Shown: positions 23,484 to 38,433, counted from the first letter of the stretch. The stretch: DNA of 64,000 nucleotides from Calliopsis andreniformis (GCF_051401765.1 NW_027480440.1:186001-250000), one strand, 5' to 3'. The notes: generated from the letters alone by a model not told the origin. A program made the numbers and translations.

Positions 23484-26400
23484 GATATACTGTTGAGGAT
23501 TGAGAATTGAGGATTGAGGATTGAGGTTTGATGATTGAGGATTGAGGATTGAGGATTGAGGATTGAGGATTGAGGATTGAGGATTGAGGATTGAGGACTG
23601 AGGATTGAGCATTGAGGATTGAGGATTGAGGATTGAGGATTGAGGATTGAGGATTGAGGATTGACGATTGAGGATTGAGGTTTGAGGATTGAGGATTGAG
23701 TATTGACGATTGATAATTGAGGATTGAGGATTGAGGATTAATGATTGAAGATTGAGGATTGAGGATTGAGGATTGAGGGTTGAGGATTGAGGATTGAGGA
23801 TTGAGGATTGAGTATTGAGGATTGATGATTGAGGATTGAGGATTGAAGGTTGAGGAATGAGTGTTGAGGATTGAGGATTGAGGATTGAGGATTGCGGATT
23901 GAGGATTGATGATTGAATATTGAGAATTGAGGATTAAGGATTCAGGATTGAGGATTGAGGATCGTAGATCGAGGATTGAGGCCTGCGGATTGAAGATTGA
24001 TGACTGAGGACTGAGTGTTGAGGTTTCAGGGTTGAGGATTGAGGGTTGAGCACTGAATATTGAGGATTGAGATACGTGGACTGAGGTATGAACATTAACG
24101 GTTGAGGATTGTGGACTGAGATTTGAGGATTGAGGATTGAGGATTGGGCACTGAGGATTGAGGTTTGAGCATTGAGATTTGAATATTGAAAATTGAAGTT
24201 TGAGTATTGAAAACTGAGCATAGAGGATATACTGTTGAGCTTTGGGAATTGAGGGTTGAGGATTGAGCTTTGAGAATTGATGTTTGAGGATTGAGATCTG
24301 AAAGTTGAAGAATGTGGATTGAGTATTTAAAACTGTGAATTAAGGATATACTGTTGAGGATTGAGATCTGAAAGTTGAAGATTGTGGATTGAGTATTTAA
24401 AACTCTGAATTAAGGATATACTGTTGAGGATTGAGAATTGAGGATTGAGTATTGAGGTTTGATGGCTGCAGATTGATGATTGAAGTTTGAGAATTGAGGA
24501 TTGAATGTTGGGGATAGAAGTTTGGGAACTGAGGGTTGAGGATTGGGTGTTGAGAATTGATGTTTGAGGATTGAGATCTGAAAGTTCAAGATTGTGGATT
24601 GAGTATTTAAAACTGTGAATTAAGGATATACTGTTGAGGATTGAGAATTGAGGATTGAGGTTTGAGGTTTGAGGATTGAGGATTGAGGATTGAGGAATGA
24701 GGTTTGAGGATTGAGGATTGAGGGTTGAGGACTGATGACTGAGGATTGAGGATTGATGGCTGCAGATTGTTGACTGAAGATAGAGAATTGAGGATTGAGT
24801 ATTGAGGATTGAGGATTGAGAATTGAATATTGAGGATTGAGGATTGGGGATAGAATATTGTGGACTGAGGTTTGAGGATTGGGTGTTGAGAATTGATGTT
24901 TGAGGATTGAGATCTGAATGTCGAAAATTGTGGATTGAGTATTTAAAACTGTGAATTAGGGATATACTGTTGAGGATTGAAGATTGAGGAATGAGTGTTG
25001 AGGATTGAGGATTGAGGATTGAGGATTGCGGATTGAGGATTGATGATTGAGGATTGAGGATTGAGGACTGAGGATTGAGGATTGAGGATTGAGGATTGAG
25101 GATTGAGGATTGAGGATTGAGGATTGAGGAATGAGCGCTGAGGATTTAGGATTGAGGTTTGAGGATTGAGGATTGAAGATTGAGGGTTGAGGATTGAGGA
25201 TTGAGGATTGAGGATTGAGGATTGAGGGTTGATGATTGAGGATTAAGGATTGAGGATTGAGGATTGAGGTTTGAGGATTGAGGATCGAGTACTGAGGATT
25301 GAGGATTGAATATTGATGATTGAGTATAGAGGATTGAAGATTGAGGACTGAGGGTTGAGCATTGTGTGCTGAGAATTGTTGTTCGTAGACTGAGATTTGA
25401 AGAATGAGGACTGAGTATTGAATAGTGAGAATTGAAGCTATTTTATTGAGGATTGGCGATTGAGGATAGATGATTGAAGATTGAGGGTTAATGTTTGAGG
25501 ATTGAGTATTGAAGATTGAGGATTGAAGATTGAGGGTTGAGGATTGAGGGTTGAGGGTTGAGGATTGAGGGTTGAGGGCTGAGGATTGAGGATTGAGGAT
25601 TGATGGCTGCAGATTGATGATTGAAGTTTGAGAATTGAGGATTGAGTATTGAGGATTGAGGATTGAGGATTGAGGATGGAGAATTGAATATTGAGGATTG
25701 AGTGTTGGAAATAGAATATTGTGGACTGAGGATTGAGGATTGGGTGTTGAGAATTGATGTTTGAGAATTGAGATCTGAAAGTTGAAGATTGTGGATTGTG
25801 TATTTAAAACTGTGAACTAAGGATATACTGTTGAGGATTGAGAATTGAGAATGGAGTATTGACGATTGAGGATTGAGGTTTGAGGATTGAGGATTGAGGA
25901 TTCAGGATTGAGGATTGAGGATTGAGGATTGATGATTGAAGATTGAGGATTGAGGAATGAGGATTGAGGGTTGAGGATTGAGGATTGAGGATTGAGGATT
26001 GAGTATTGAGGACTGATGATTGAGGATTGAGGATTGAGGATTGAGGAATGAGGGTTGAGGATTGAGGATTGAGGATTGAGGATTGAGGATTGAGGATTGA
26101 GGATTGAGGATTGAGGATTGAGGATTGAGGATTAAGGATTCAGGATTGAGGATTGAGGATTGAGGATTGATGATTGAGGATTGAGGATTGAGGATTGAGG
26201 AATGAGGGTTGCGGATTGAGGATTGAGGTTTGAGGCTTGAGGATTGAGGATTGAGAATTGAGGACAGAGGATTGAGGATTGAGGATTGATGGCTGCAGAT
26301 TGATGATTGAAGATAGAGAATTGAGGATTGAGTATTGCGGATTGAGGATTGAGGATTGAGCATTGAATATTGAGGATTGAGTGTTGGAAATAGAATATTG

Positions 26401-27336
26401 TGGACTGAGGATTCAGGATTGGGTGTTGAGAATTGATGTTTGAGAATTGAGATCTGAAAGTTGAAGATTGTGGATTGTGTATTTAAAACTGTGAACTAAG
26501 GATATACTGTTGAGGATTGAGAATTGAGAATGGAGTATTGACGATTGAGGATTGAGGTTTGAGGATTGAGGATTGAGGATTCAGGATTGAGGATTGAGGA
26601 TTGAGGATTGATGATTGAAGATTGAGGATTGAGGAATGAGGATTGAGGGTTGAGGATTGAGGATTGAGTATTGAGGACTGATGATTGAGGATTGAGGATT
26701 GAGGAATGAGGGTTGAGGATTGAGGATTGAGGATTGAGGATTGAGGATTGAGGATTGAGGATTGAGGATTGAGGATTGAGGATTAAGGATTCAGGATTGA
26801 GGATTGAGCATTGAGGATTGAGGATTGAGGATTGAGGATTGAGGATTGAGGATTGATGACTGAGGATTGAGGATTGAGGATTGAGGATTGAGGATCGAGG
26901 ATTGAGAATTGAGGATTGAGGAATGAGCGCTGAGGATTTAGGATTGAGGTTTGAGGATTGAGGATTGAGGATTGAGGGTTGAGGATTGAGGATTGAGGAT
27001 TGAGGATTGAGGATTGAGGGTTGATGATTGAGGATTAAGGATTGAGGATTGAGGATCGAGGTTTGAGGATTGAGGATCGAGTACTGAGGATTGAGGATTG
27101 AATATTGATGATTGAGTATAGAGGATTGAAGATTGAGGACTGAGGGTTGAACATTGTGTGCTGAGAATTGTTGTTCGTAGACTGAGATTTGAAGAATGAG
27201 GACTGAGTATTGAATAGTGAGAATTGAAGCTATTTTATTGAGGATTGACGATTGAGGATAGATGATTCAAGATTGAGGATTAATGTTTGAGGATTGAGTA
27301 TTGAAGATTGAGGATTGAAGAGTGAGGGTTGAGGAT

Positions 27337-27368
<32 letters not shown>

Positions 27369-27606
27369 GGCTGAGGATTGAGGATTGAGGATTGATGGCT
27401 GCAGATTGATGATTGAAGTTTGAGAATTGAGGATTGAGTATTGAGGATTGAGGATAGAGGATTGAGAATTGAATATTGAGGATTGAGTGTTGGAAATAGA
27501 ATATTGTGGACTGAGGATTGAGGATTGGGTGTTGAGAATTGATGTTTGAGTATTGAGATCTGAATGTTGAAGATTGTGGATTGAGTACTTAAAACTGTGA
27601 ATTAAG
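23483..27606 (+). repeat. Segmental block V, copy 1 (partner 43632-47609)
   Basis: Anchors 23483, 24225, 24344, 24414, 24624, 24960, 25434, 25821, 27226 and 27606 recur at 43632, 44374, 44493, 44563, 44773, 45102, 45569, 45956, 47229 and 47609. The shift is 20149, stepping to 20142 and 20135, and then to 20003 after a divergent stretch around 26500. The block holds a D module (GTTTCAGGG at 24023), a 70-bp doublet and a C-type anchor (25434). 25821-26500 is largely a second copy of the material before it, with AATGGAGTATTGACG in both. Confidence 0.8.
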
Positions 27607-29167
27607 GATATACTGTTGAGGATTCAGAATTGAGGATTGAGGATTGATGTTTGATGATTGAGGATTGAGGATTGAGGATTGAGGATTGAGGATTGAGGAT
27701 TGAGGATCGAGGATTTAGGACTGAGGATTGCGCATTGAGAATTGAGGATTGAGGATTGAGGATTGAGGACTGAGGATTGACGATTGAGGATTGAGGTTTG
27801 AGGATTGAGGATTGAGGATTGAGGATTGAGGATTGAGGATTGAGGATTAAGGATTCAGGATTGAGGATTGAGCATTGAGGATTGAGGATTGAGGGTTGTG
27901 GATTGAGGATTGAGGATTGAGGATTGAGGATTGAGGATTGATGATTGAGGATTGAGGATTGAGGATTGAGGAATGAGGGTTGCGGATTGAGGATTGAGGT
28001 TTGAGGCTTGAGGATTGAGGATTGAGGATTGAGAATTGAGGACAGAGGATTGAGGATTGAGGATTGATGGCTGCAGATTGATGATTGAAGATAGAGAATT
28101 GAGGATTGAGTATTGCGGATTGAGGATTGAGGATTGAGAATTGAATATTGAGGATTGAGGAATGGTGATAGAATATTGTGGACTGAGGGTTGAGGATTGG
28201 GTGTTGAGAATTGATGCTTGAGGATTGAGATCTGAATGTTGATGATTGTGGATTGAGTATTTAAAACTGTGAATTAAGGATATACTGTTGAGGATTGAGA
28301 ATTGAGGATTGAGGATTGAGGTTTGAGGATTGAGGATTGAGGATAGAGGATTGAGGATTGAGGATTGAGGGTTGAGGATTGAGGATTGAGGATTGGGGAT
28401 TGAGGATTGAGGATTGAGGATTGAGGATTGAGGATTGAGGATTGAGGAATGAGGGTTGAGGATTGAGGATTGAGGTTTGATGGCTGCAGATTGATGACTG
28501 AAGATTGAGAATTGAGGATTGAGTTTTGGGGATGGAAGGTTGGGGACTGAGGGTTGAGGATTGGGTGTTGAGAATTGATGTTTGAGGATTGAGATCTGAA
28601 AGTTGAAGAATGTGGATTGAGTATTTAAAACTGTGAATTAAGGATATACTGTTGAGGATTGAGAATTGAGGATTGAGGATTGAGGTTTGAAGATTGAGGA
28701 TTGAGGATTGAGGATTGAGGATTGAGGATTGAGGAGTGAGGGTTGTGGATTGAGAATTGAGGATTGAGGATTGAGGATTGAGGATTGAGGATTGATGATT
28801 GAGGATTGAGGATTGAGGATTGAGGATTGAGGATTCAGGATTGAGAATTGAATATTGAGGATTGAGGGTTGGGGATAGAAGATTGTGGACTGAGGATTGA
28901 GGAGTGAGGAATGAGGGTTGAGGATTGAGGATTGAGGTTTGAGGATTGAGGATTGAGGATTGGGGATTGAGGATTGAGGACTGAGGATTGAGTATTGAGG
29001 TTTGATGGCTGCAGATTGATGATTGAAGGTTGAGAATTGAGGATTGAGTGTTGGGGATAGAAGTTTGGGGACTGAGTGTTGAGGATTGGGTGTTGAGATT
29101 TGATGTTTGAGGATTGAGACCTGAAAGTTGAAGATTGTGGATTGAGTATTTAAAACTGTGAATTAAG
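27606..29167 (+). repeat. A-anchor units leading into the U series
   Basis: Anchors at 27606, 28278, 28642 and 29167 give intervals of 672, 364 and 525 bp, all multiples of 7. Each carries the ATGGCTGCAGATTGATGA box about 200 bp before its anchor. The 28278 unit, with GAATGGTGATAGAATATTG, has close relatives ending at 41910 and 46729. Confidence 0.65.
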
Positions 29168-32100
29168 GATATACTCTTGAGGATTGAGAATTGAGGATTG
29201 AGGGTTGAGGATTGAGGATTGAGGTTTGATGATTGAGTATAGAGGATTGAAGATTGAGGACTGAGGGTTGAGCATTGAGTGCTGAGAATTGTTGTTTGTA
29301 TACTGAGATTTGAGGAATGAGGATTGAGTATTGAATACTGAGAATAGAAGCTATTTTATTGAGGATTGACGATTGAGGATTGATGATTCAGGATTGAACA
29401 TTGATGGCTGAGGATTGAGGATTGAAGATTGAGGCTTGAGGACTGAGGAATGAGAATTGAGGGCTGGGGGTTGAGAATTGAGTGTCGTGAATTGAGGAGG
29501 GAGCATTGAATACTGAGGATTGAAGATTGGGGACTGAGGGTTGAGGATTGAGTATTGAGGATTGAGGATTGAGGATTGAGGATTGTGTATTGAGGATTGA
29601 GGATTGAGGATTGAGGATTGATGATTGAGGATTGAGGATTGTGGATTGAGGAATGAGGGTCGAGGATTGAGGATTGAGGTTTGAGGATTGAGGATTGAGG
29701 ATTGAGGTTTGAGGATTGAGGATTGATGAGAAAGGATTGAGGATTGAGGACTAAGGATTGAGGATTGCTGATTGAGGATTGAGGATTGAGGTGTGAGGAT
29801 TGAGGATTGAGGATTGAGGATTGAAGATTGAGGATTGAGGATTGAGGATTGAGGATTGAGGGTTGAGGATTGAGGATTGAGGATTGATGAGAGAGGATTG
29901 AGGATTGAGGACTAAGGATTGAGGATTGCTGATTGAGGATTGAGGATTGAGGTTTGAGGATTGAGGATTGAGGATTGAGGATTGAAGATTGAGGATTGAG
30001 GATTGAGGATTGAGGATTGAGGGTTGAGGATTGAGGATTGAGGATTGAGGATTCAGGATTGTTGATTGAGGTTTGAGGATTGGTGATTGAGGATTGAGGA
30101 TTGAGGATTAAGGATTCAGGATTGAGGATTGAGGATTGAGGATTGAGGATTGAGGGTTGAGGGTTGAGGATTGAGGATTGAGGATTGAGGATAGGGAATT
30201 GATGATTGAGGATTGAGGATTGAGTATTGAGGAATGAGGGTTGCGGATTGAGGATTGAGGTTTGAGGATTGAGGATTGAGGATTGAGGATTGAGGATTGA
30301 GGACAGAGGTTTGAGGATTGAGGATTGATGGCTGCAGATTCATAATTGAAGATAGAGAATTGAGGATTGAGTATTGCGGATTGAGGATTGAGGATTGAGA
30401 ATTGAATATTACGGATTGAGGATTGGGGATAAAATATTGTGGACTGAGTGTTGAGGATTGGGTGTTGACAATTGATGTTTGAGGATTGAGATCTGAATGT
30501 TGAAGATTGTGGATTGAGTATTTAAAACTGTGAGTTAAGGATATACTGTTGAGGATTGAGGATTAAGGATTGAGGATTGAGGTTTGAGGATTGAGGATTG
30601 AGGATAGAGGATTGAGGATTGAGGATTGAGGGTTGAGGATTGAGGATTGAGGATTGGGGATTGAGGATTGAGGATTGAGGATTGACGATTGAGGATTGAG
30701 GATTGAGGATTGAGGATTGAGGATTGAGGATTGAGGAATGAGGGTTGAGGATTGAGGATTGAGGTTTGATGGCTGCAGATTGATGACTGAAGATTGAGAA
30801 TTGAGGATTGAGTTTTGGGGATGGAAGGTTGGGGACTGAGGGTTGAGGATTGGGTGTTGAGAATTGATGTTTGAGGATTGAGATCTGAAAGTTGAAGAAT
30901 GTGGATTGAGTATTTAAAACTGTGAATTAAGGATATACTGTTGAGGATTGAGAATTGAGGATTGAGGATTGAGGTTAGAAGATTGTGGATTGAGGACTGA
31001 GGATTGAGGATTGAGGATTGAGGATTGAGGGTTGTGGATTGAGAATTGAGGATTGAGGATTGAGGATTGAGGATTGAGGATTGATGATTGAGGATTGAGG
31101 ATTGAGGATTGAGGAATGAGGGTTGAGGATTCAGGATTGAGGTTTGAGGATTGCGGATTGATGATTGAGGATTGAGGAATGAGGACTGATGATTGAGGAT
31201 TGAGGATTGATGGCTGCAGATTGATGATTGAAGATAGAGAATTGAGGATTGAGTATTGAGGATTGAGGATTGAGAATTGAATATTGAGGATTGAGGATTG
31301 GGGATAGAATATTGTGGACTGAGGGTTGAGGATTGGGTGTTGAGAATTGATGTCTGAGGATTGAGATCTGAATGTTGACGATTGTGGATTGAGTATTTAA
31401 AACTGTGAATTAAGGATATACTGTTGAGGATTGAGAATAGAGGATTGAGGATTGAGGTTTGAGGATTGAGGATTGAGGATTGAGGATTGAGGATTGAGGA
31501 TTACTGATTGAGGATTGAGGATTGACGATTGAGGATTGAGGATCGAGGGTTGAGGATTGAGGATTGAGGATTGAGGATTCAGGATTGAGGATTGATGATT
31601 GAGGATTGAGAATTGAGGATTGAGGAATGAGCGTTGAGGATTGAGGATTGAGGTTTGAGGATTGAGGATTGAGGATTGAGGATTGAGTATTGAGGACGGA
31701 GGATTGAGTATTGAGTATTGATGGCTGCAGATTGACGATTGAAGATAGAGTATTGAGGATTGAGTATTGCGGATTGAGGATTGAGGATTGAGGATTGAGA
31801 ATTGAATATTGAGGACTGATGATTGGGGATTGAGGATTGAGGATTGAGGATTGAGGATTGAGGATTGAGGATAGAGGATTGAGGACTGAGGAATGAGAAT
31901 TGAGGACTGGGGGTTGAGGATGAGTGTTGCGAATTGAGGAGGGTGTATTGAATATTGAGGATTGAAGTTTGGGGACTGACGATTGAGGATTGAGTATTGA
32001 GGATTGAGGACTGAGGATTGAGGATTGATGATTGAGGATTGAGGATTGAGGATTGAGGTTTGAGGATTGAGGATTGAGGTTTGAGGATTGAGGATTGAGG

Positions 32101-33023
32101 ATTGAGGATTGAGGATTGTGGATTGAGGATTGAGGACTGAGGATTGAGGATTGAGGATTGAGGATTGAGGATTGAGGATTGAGGATTGAGGGTTGAGTAC
32201 TGAGGATTGAGGATTGAGGATTGGGGATTGAGGATTGATGATTGAAGATTGAGGATTGAGGACTGAGGATTGAGGTTTGAGGATTGAGGATTGGGGATTG
32301 AGGATTGTGTACTGAGGATTGAGGATTGAGTATTGATGATTGAGTATAGAGGATTGAAGATTGAGGACTGAGGGTTGAGCATTGAGTGCTGAGAGTTGTT
32401 GTTCGTAGACTGAGATTTGAAGAATGAGGATTGAGTATTGAATAGTGAGAATTGAAGCTATTTTATTGAGGATTGACGATTGAGGATTGATGATTGAAGA
32501 TTGAGGATTAATGGTTGAGGATTGAGGATTGAAGATTGAGGATTGAAGAGTGAGGTTTGAGGATTGAGTGTTGAGGATGGAGGATTGAGGATTAAGGATT
32601 GAGGACTGAGGATTGAGGATTGAGGATTGATGGCTGCAGATTGATGATTGAAGATTGAGAATTGAGGATTGATTATTGAGGATTGAGGATTCAGGATTGA
32701 GAATTGAATATTGAGGATTGAGGGTTGGGGATAGAAGATTGTGGACTGAGGATTGAGGAGTGAGGAATGAGGGTTGAGGATTGAGGATTGAGGTTTGAGG
32801 ATTGAGGATTGAGGATTGGGGATTGAGGATTGAGGACTGAGGATTGAGTATTGAGGTTTGATGGCTGCAGATTGATGATTGAAGGTTGAGAATTGAGGAT
32901 TGAGTGTTGGGGATAGAAGTTTGGGGACTGAGTGTTGAGGATTGGGTGTTGAGATTTGATGTTTGAGGATTGAGACCTGAAAGTTGAAGATTGTGGATTG
33001 AGTATTTAAAACTGTGAATTAAG
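29167..33023 (+). repeat. Tandem unit U1, 3,856 bp
   Basis: Anchor order is A 29167, C' 29347, A 30539, A 30931, A 31414, C 32454. Aligned anchor positions A to C' are 182 bp apart (26 heptamers). The unit carries two E boxes (GACTGGGGGTTGAG followed by GAATTGAGGAGGG), at 29464 and 31907. The 29167-32454 part recurs at 58731-62018 with every anchor at the same 29,564-bp shift. Confidence 0.85.
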
Positions 33024-34437
33024 CATATACTCTTGAGGATTGAGAATTGAGGATTGAGGGTTGAGGATTGAGGATTGAGGTTTGATGATTGAGTATAGAG
33101 GATTGAAGATTGAGGACTGAGGGTTGAGCATTGAGTGCTGAGAATTGTTGTTTGTATACTGAGATTTGAGGAATGAGGATTGAGTATTGAATACTGAGAA
33201 TAGAAGCTATTTTATTGAGGATTGACGATTGAGGATTGATGATTCAGGATTGAACATTGATGGCTGAGGATTGAGGATTGAAGATTGAGGCTTGAGGACT
33301 GAGGAATGAGAATTGAGGGCTGGGGGTTGAGAATTGAGTGTCGTGAATTGAGGAGGGAGCATTGAATACTGAGGATTGAAGATTGGGGACTGAGGGTTGA
33401 GGATTGAGTATTGAGGATTGAGGACTGAGGATTGAGGATTGATGATTGAGGATTGAGGATTGAGGATTGAGGTTTGAGGATTGAGGATTGAGGTTTGAGG
33501 ATTGAGGATTGAGGATTGAGGATTGAGGATTGTGGATTGAGGATTGAGGACTGAGGATTGAGGATTGAGGATTGAGGATTGAGGATTGAGGATTGAGGAT
33601 TGAGGGTTGAGTACTGAGGATTGAGGATTGAGGATTGGGGATTGAGGATTGATGATTGAAGATTGAGGATTGAGGACTGAGGATTGAGGTTTGAGGATTG
33701 AGGATTGGGGATTGAGGATTGTGTACTGAGGATTGAGGATTGAGTATTGATGATTGAGTATAGAGGATTGAAGATTGAGGACTGAGGGTTGAGCATTGAG
33801 TGCTGAGAGTTGTTGTTCGTAGACTGAGATTTGAAGAATGAGGATTGAGTATTGAATAGTGAGAATTGAAGCTATTTTATTGAGGATTGACGATTGAGGA
33901 TTGATGATTGAAGATTGAGGATTAATGGTTGAGGATTGAGGATTGAAGATTGAGGATTGAAGAGTGAGGTTTGAGGATTGAGTGTTGAGGATGGAGGATT
34001 GAGGATTAAGGATTGAGGACTGAGGATTGAGGATTGAGGATTGATGGCTGCAGATTGATGATTGAAGATTGAGAATTGAGGATTGATTATTGAGGATTGA
34101 GGATTCAGGATTGAGAATTGAATATTGAGGATTGAGGGTTGGGGATAGAAGATTGTGGACTGAGGATTGAGGAGTGAGGAATGAGGGTTGAGGATTGAGG
34201 ATTGAGGTTTGAGGATTGAGGATTGAGGATTGGGGATTGAGGATTGAGGACTGAGGATTGAGTATTGAGGTTTGATGGCTGCAGATTGATGATTGAAGGT
34301 TGAGAATTGAGGATTGAGTGTTGGGGATAGAAGTTTGGGGACTGAGTGTTGAGGATTGGGTGTTGAGATTTGATGTTTGAGGATTGAGACCTGAAAGTTG
34401 AAGATTGTGGATTGAGTATTTAAAACTGTGAATTAAG
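33023..34437 (+). repeat. Tandem unit U2, 1,414 bp, internally deleted
   Basis: Anchor order is A 33023, C' 33203, C 33868: the three middle A anchors of U1 are missing. C' to C is 665 bp here against 3,107 bp in U1, a loss of 2,442 bp. U2 has a single E box (33320). Its left half carries the bases of U1's first E box (GGGCTGGGGGTTGAGAATTG, GTGTCGTG, GGGAGCATTG). Shortly after, from GAGGACTGAGG near 33422, it follows the bases downstream of U1's second E box. U2 is therefore a recombinant of the two. Confidence 0.85.
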
Positions 34438-37400
34438 CATATACTCTTGAGGATTGAGAATTGAGGATTGAGGGTTGAGGATTGAGGATTGAGGTTTGAT
34501 GATTGAGTATAGAGGATTGAAGATTGAGGACTGAGGGTTGAGCATTGAGTGCTGAGAATTGTTGTTTGTATACTGAGATTTGAGGAATGAGGATTGAGTA
34601 TTGAATACTGAGAATAGAAGCTATTTCATTGAGGATTGACGATTGAGGATTGATGATTCAGGATTGAACATTGATGGGTGAGGATTGAGGATTGAAGATT
34701 GAGGCTTGAGGACTGAGGAATGAGAATTGAGGGCTGGGGGTTGAGAATTGAGTGTCGTGAATTGAGGAGGGAGCATTGAATACTGAGGATTGAAGATTGG
34801 GGACTGAGGGTTGAGGATTGAGTATTGAGGATTGAGGATTGAGGATTGAGGATTGTGTATTGAGGATTGAGGATTGAGGATTGAGGATTGATGATTGAGG
34901 ATTGAGGATTGTGGATAGAGGAATGAGGGTCGAGGATTGAGGATTGAGGTTTGAGGATTGAGGATTGAGGATTGAGGTTTGAGGATTGAGGATTGATGAG
35001 AAAGAATTGAGGATTGAGGACTAAGGATTGAGGATTGCTGATTGAGGATTGAGGATTGAGGATTGAGGTTTGAGGATTGAGGATTGAGGATTGAGGATTG
35101 AAGATTGAGGATTGAGGATTGAGGATTGAGGGTTGAGGATTGAGGATTGAGGATTGATGAGAGAGGATTGAGGATTGAGGACTAAGGATTGAGGATTGCT
35201 GATTGAGGATTCAGGATTGAGGTTTGAGGATTGAGGATTGAGGATTGAGGATTGAAGATTGAGGATTGAGGATTGAGGATTGAGGATTGAGGATTGAGGA
35301 TTGAGGATTGAGGATTGAGGGTTGAGGGTTGAGGATTGAGGATTGAGGATTGAGGATAGGGAATTGATGATTGAGGATTGAGGATTGAGTATTGAGGAAT
35401 GAGGGTTGCGGATTGAGGATTGAGGTTTGAGGATTGAGGATTGAGGATTGAGGATTGAGGATTGAGGACAGAGGTTTGAGGATTGAGGATTGATGGCTGC
35501 AGATTCATAATTGAAGATAGTGAATTGAGGATTGAGTATTGCGGATTGAGGATTGAGGATTGAGAATTGAATATTACGGATTGAGGATTGGGGATAAAAT
35601 ATTGTGGACTGAGTGTTGAGGATTGGGTGTTGACAATTGATGTTTGAGGATTGAGATCTGAATGTTGAAGATTGTGGATTGAGTATTTAAAACTGTGAAT
35701 TAAGGATATACTGTTGAGGATTGAGGATTAAGGATTGAGGATTGAGGTTTGAGGATTGAGGATTGAGGATAGAGGATTGAGGATTGAGGATTGAGGGTTG
35801 AGGATTGAGGATTGAGGATTGGGGATTGAGGATTGAGGATTGAGGATTGACGATTGAGGATTGAGGATTGAGGATTGAGGATTGAGGATTGAGGATTGAG
35901 GAATGAGGGTTGAGGATTGAGGATTGAGGTTTGATGGCTGCAGATTGATGACTGAAGATTGAGAATTGAGGATTGAGTTTTGGGGATGGAAGGTTGGGGA
36001 CTGAGGGTTGAGGATTGGGTGTTGAGAATTGATGTTTGAGGATTGAGATCTGAAAGTTGAAGAATGTGGATTGAGTATTTAAAACTGTGAATTAAGGATA
36101 TACTGTTGAGGATTGAGAATTGAGGATTGAGGATTGAGGTTAGAAGATTGTGTATTGAGGATTGAGGATTGAGGATTGAGGATTGAGGATTGAGGGTTGT
36201 GGATTGAGAATTGAGGATTGAGGATTGAGGATTGAGGATTGAGGATTGATGATTGAGGATTGAGGATTGAGGATTGAGGAATGAGGGTTGAGGATTCAGG
36301 ATTGAGGTTTGAGGATTGAGGATTGATGATTGAGGATTGAGGAATGAGGACTGATGATTGAGGATTGAGGATTGATGGCTGCAGATTGATGATTGAAGAT
36401 AGAGAATTGAGGATTGAGTATTGAGGATTGAGGATTGAGAATTGAATATTGAGGATTGAGGATTGGGGATAGAATATTGTGGACTGAGGGTTGAGGATTG
36501 GGTGTTGAGAATTGATGTCTGAGGATTGAGATCTGAATGTTGACGATTGTGGATTGAGTATTTAAAACTGTGAATTAAGGATATACTGTTGAGGATTGAG
36601 AATAGAGGATTGAGGATTGAGGTTTGAGGATTGAGGATTGAGGATTGAGGATTGAGGATTGAGGATTACTGATTGAGGATTGAGGATTGACGATTGAGGA
36701 TTGAGGATCGAGGGTTGAGGATTGAGGATTGAGGATTGAGGATTCAGGATTGAGGATTGATAATTGAGGATTGAGAATTGAGGATTGAGGAATGAGCGTT
36801 GAGGATTGAGGATTGAGGTTTGAGGATTGAGGATTGAGGATTGAGGATTGAGTATTGAGGACGGAGGATTGAGTATTGAGGATTGATGGCTGCAGATTGA
36901 CGATTGAAGATAGAGTATTGAGGATTGAGTATTGCGGATTGAGGATTGAGGATTGAGGATTGAGAATTGAATATTGAGGACTGATGATTGGGGATTGAGG
37001 ATTGAGGATTGAGGATTGAGGATTGAGGATTGAGGATTGAGGATAGAGGATTGAGGACTGAGGAATGAGAATTGAGGACTGGGGGTTGAGGATGAGTGTT
37101 GCGAATTGAGGAGGGTGTATTGAATATTGAGGATTGAAGTTTGGGGACTGACGATTGAGGATTGAGTATTGAGGATTGAGGACTGAGGATTGAGGATTGA
37201 TGATTGAGGATTGAGGATTGAGGATTGAGGTTTGAGGATTGAGGATTGAGGTTTGAGGATTGAGGATTGAGGATTGAGGATTGAGGATTGTGGATTGAGG
37301 ATTGAGGACTGAGGATTGAGGATTGAGGATTGAGGATTGAGGATTGAGGATTGAGGATTGAGGGTTGAGTACTGAGGATTGAGGATTGAGGATTGGGGAT

Positions 37401-38272
37401 TGAGGATTGATGATTGAAGATTGAGGATTGAGGACTGAGGATTGAGGTTTGAGGATTGAGGATTGGGGATTGAGGATTGTGTACTGAGGATTGAGGATTG
37501 AGTATTGATGATTGAGTATAGAGGATTGAAGATTGAGGACTGAGGGTTGAGCATTGAGTGCTGAGAGTTGTTGTTCGTAGACTGAGATTTGAAGAATGAG
37601 GATTGAGTATTGAATAGTGAGAATTGAAGCTATTTTATTGAGGATTGACGATTGAGGATTGATGATTGAAGATTGAGGATTAATGGTTGAGGATTGAGGA
37701 TTGAAGATTGAGGATTGAAGAGTGAGGGTTGAGGATTGAGTGTTGAGGATGGAGGATTGAGGATTAAGGATTGAGGACTGAGGATTGAGGATTGAGGATT
37801 GATGGCTGCAGATTGATGATTGAAGATTGAGAATTGAGGATTGATTATTGAGGATTGAGGATTCAGGATTGAGAATTGAATATTGAGGGTTGAGGGTTGG
37901 GGATAGAAGATTGTGGACGGAGGATTGAGGAGTGAAGAATGAGGGTTGAGGATTGATTATTGAGGATTGAGGATTGGGGATTGCGGATTGAGGATTGATG
38001 ATTGAGGATTGAGGATTGAGGATTGAGGATTGAAGATTGAGGATTGAGGATTGAGGATTGAGGGTTGAGGGTTGAGGAATGAGGGTTGAGGATTGAGGAT
38101 TGAGGTTTGATGGCTGCAGATTGATGATTGAAGATTGAGAATTGAGGATTGAGTTTTGGGGATGGTAGGTTGGGGACTGAGGGTTGAGGATTGGGTGTTG
38201 AGAATTGATGTTTGAGGATTGAGATCTGAATGTCGAAGATTGTGGATTGAGTATTTAAAACTGTGAATTAGG
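34437..38272 (+). repeat. Tandem unit U3
   Basis: A 34437, C' 34617, A 35704, A 36096, A 36579, C 37626, then A 38272. Compared with U1 the C'-to-A interval is 105 bp (15 heptamers) shorter and the A-to-C interval 7 bp longer. The C-type core at 34617 has a point change (CTATTTCATT). The part after 37626 recurs after 62018 at a shift of 24,392 bp. Confidence 0.8.
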
Positions 38273-38433
38273 GATATACTGTTGAGGATTGAAGATTGAG
38301 GAATGAGTGTTGAGGATTGAGGATTGAGGATTGAGGATTGCGGATTGAGGATTGATGATTGAGGATTGAGGATTGAGGATTAAGGATTCAGGATTGAGGA
38401 TTGAGGATTAAGGATTCAGGATTGAGGATTGAG

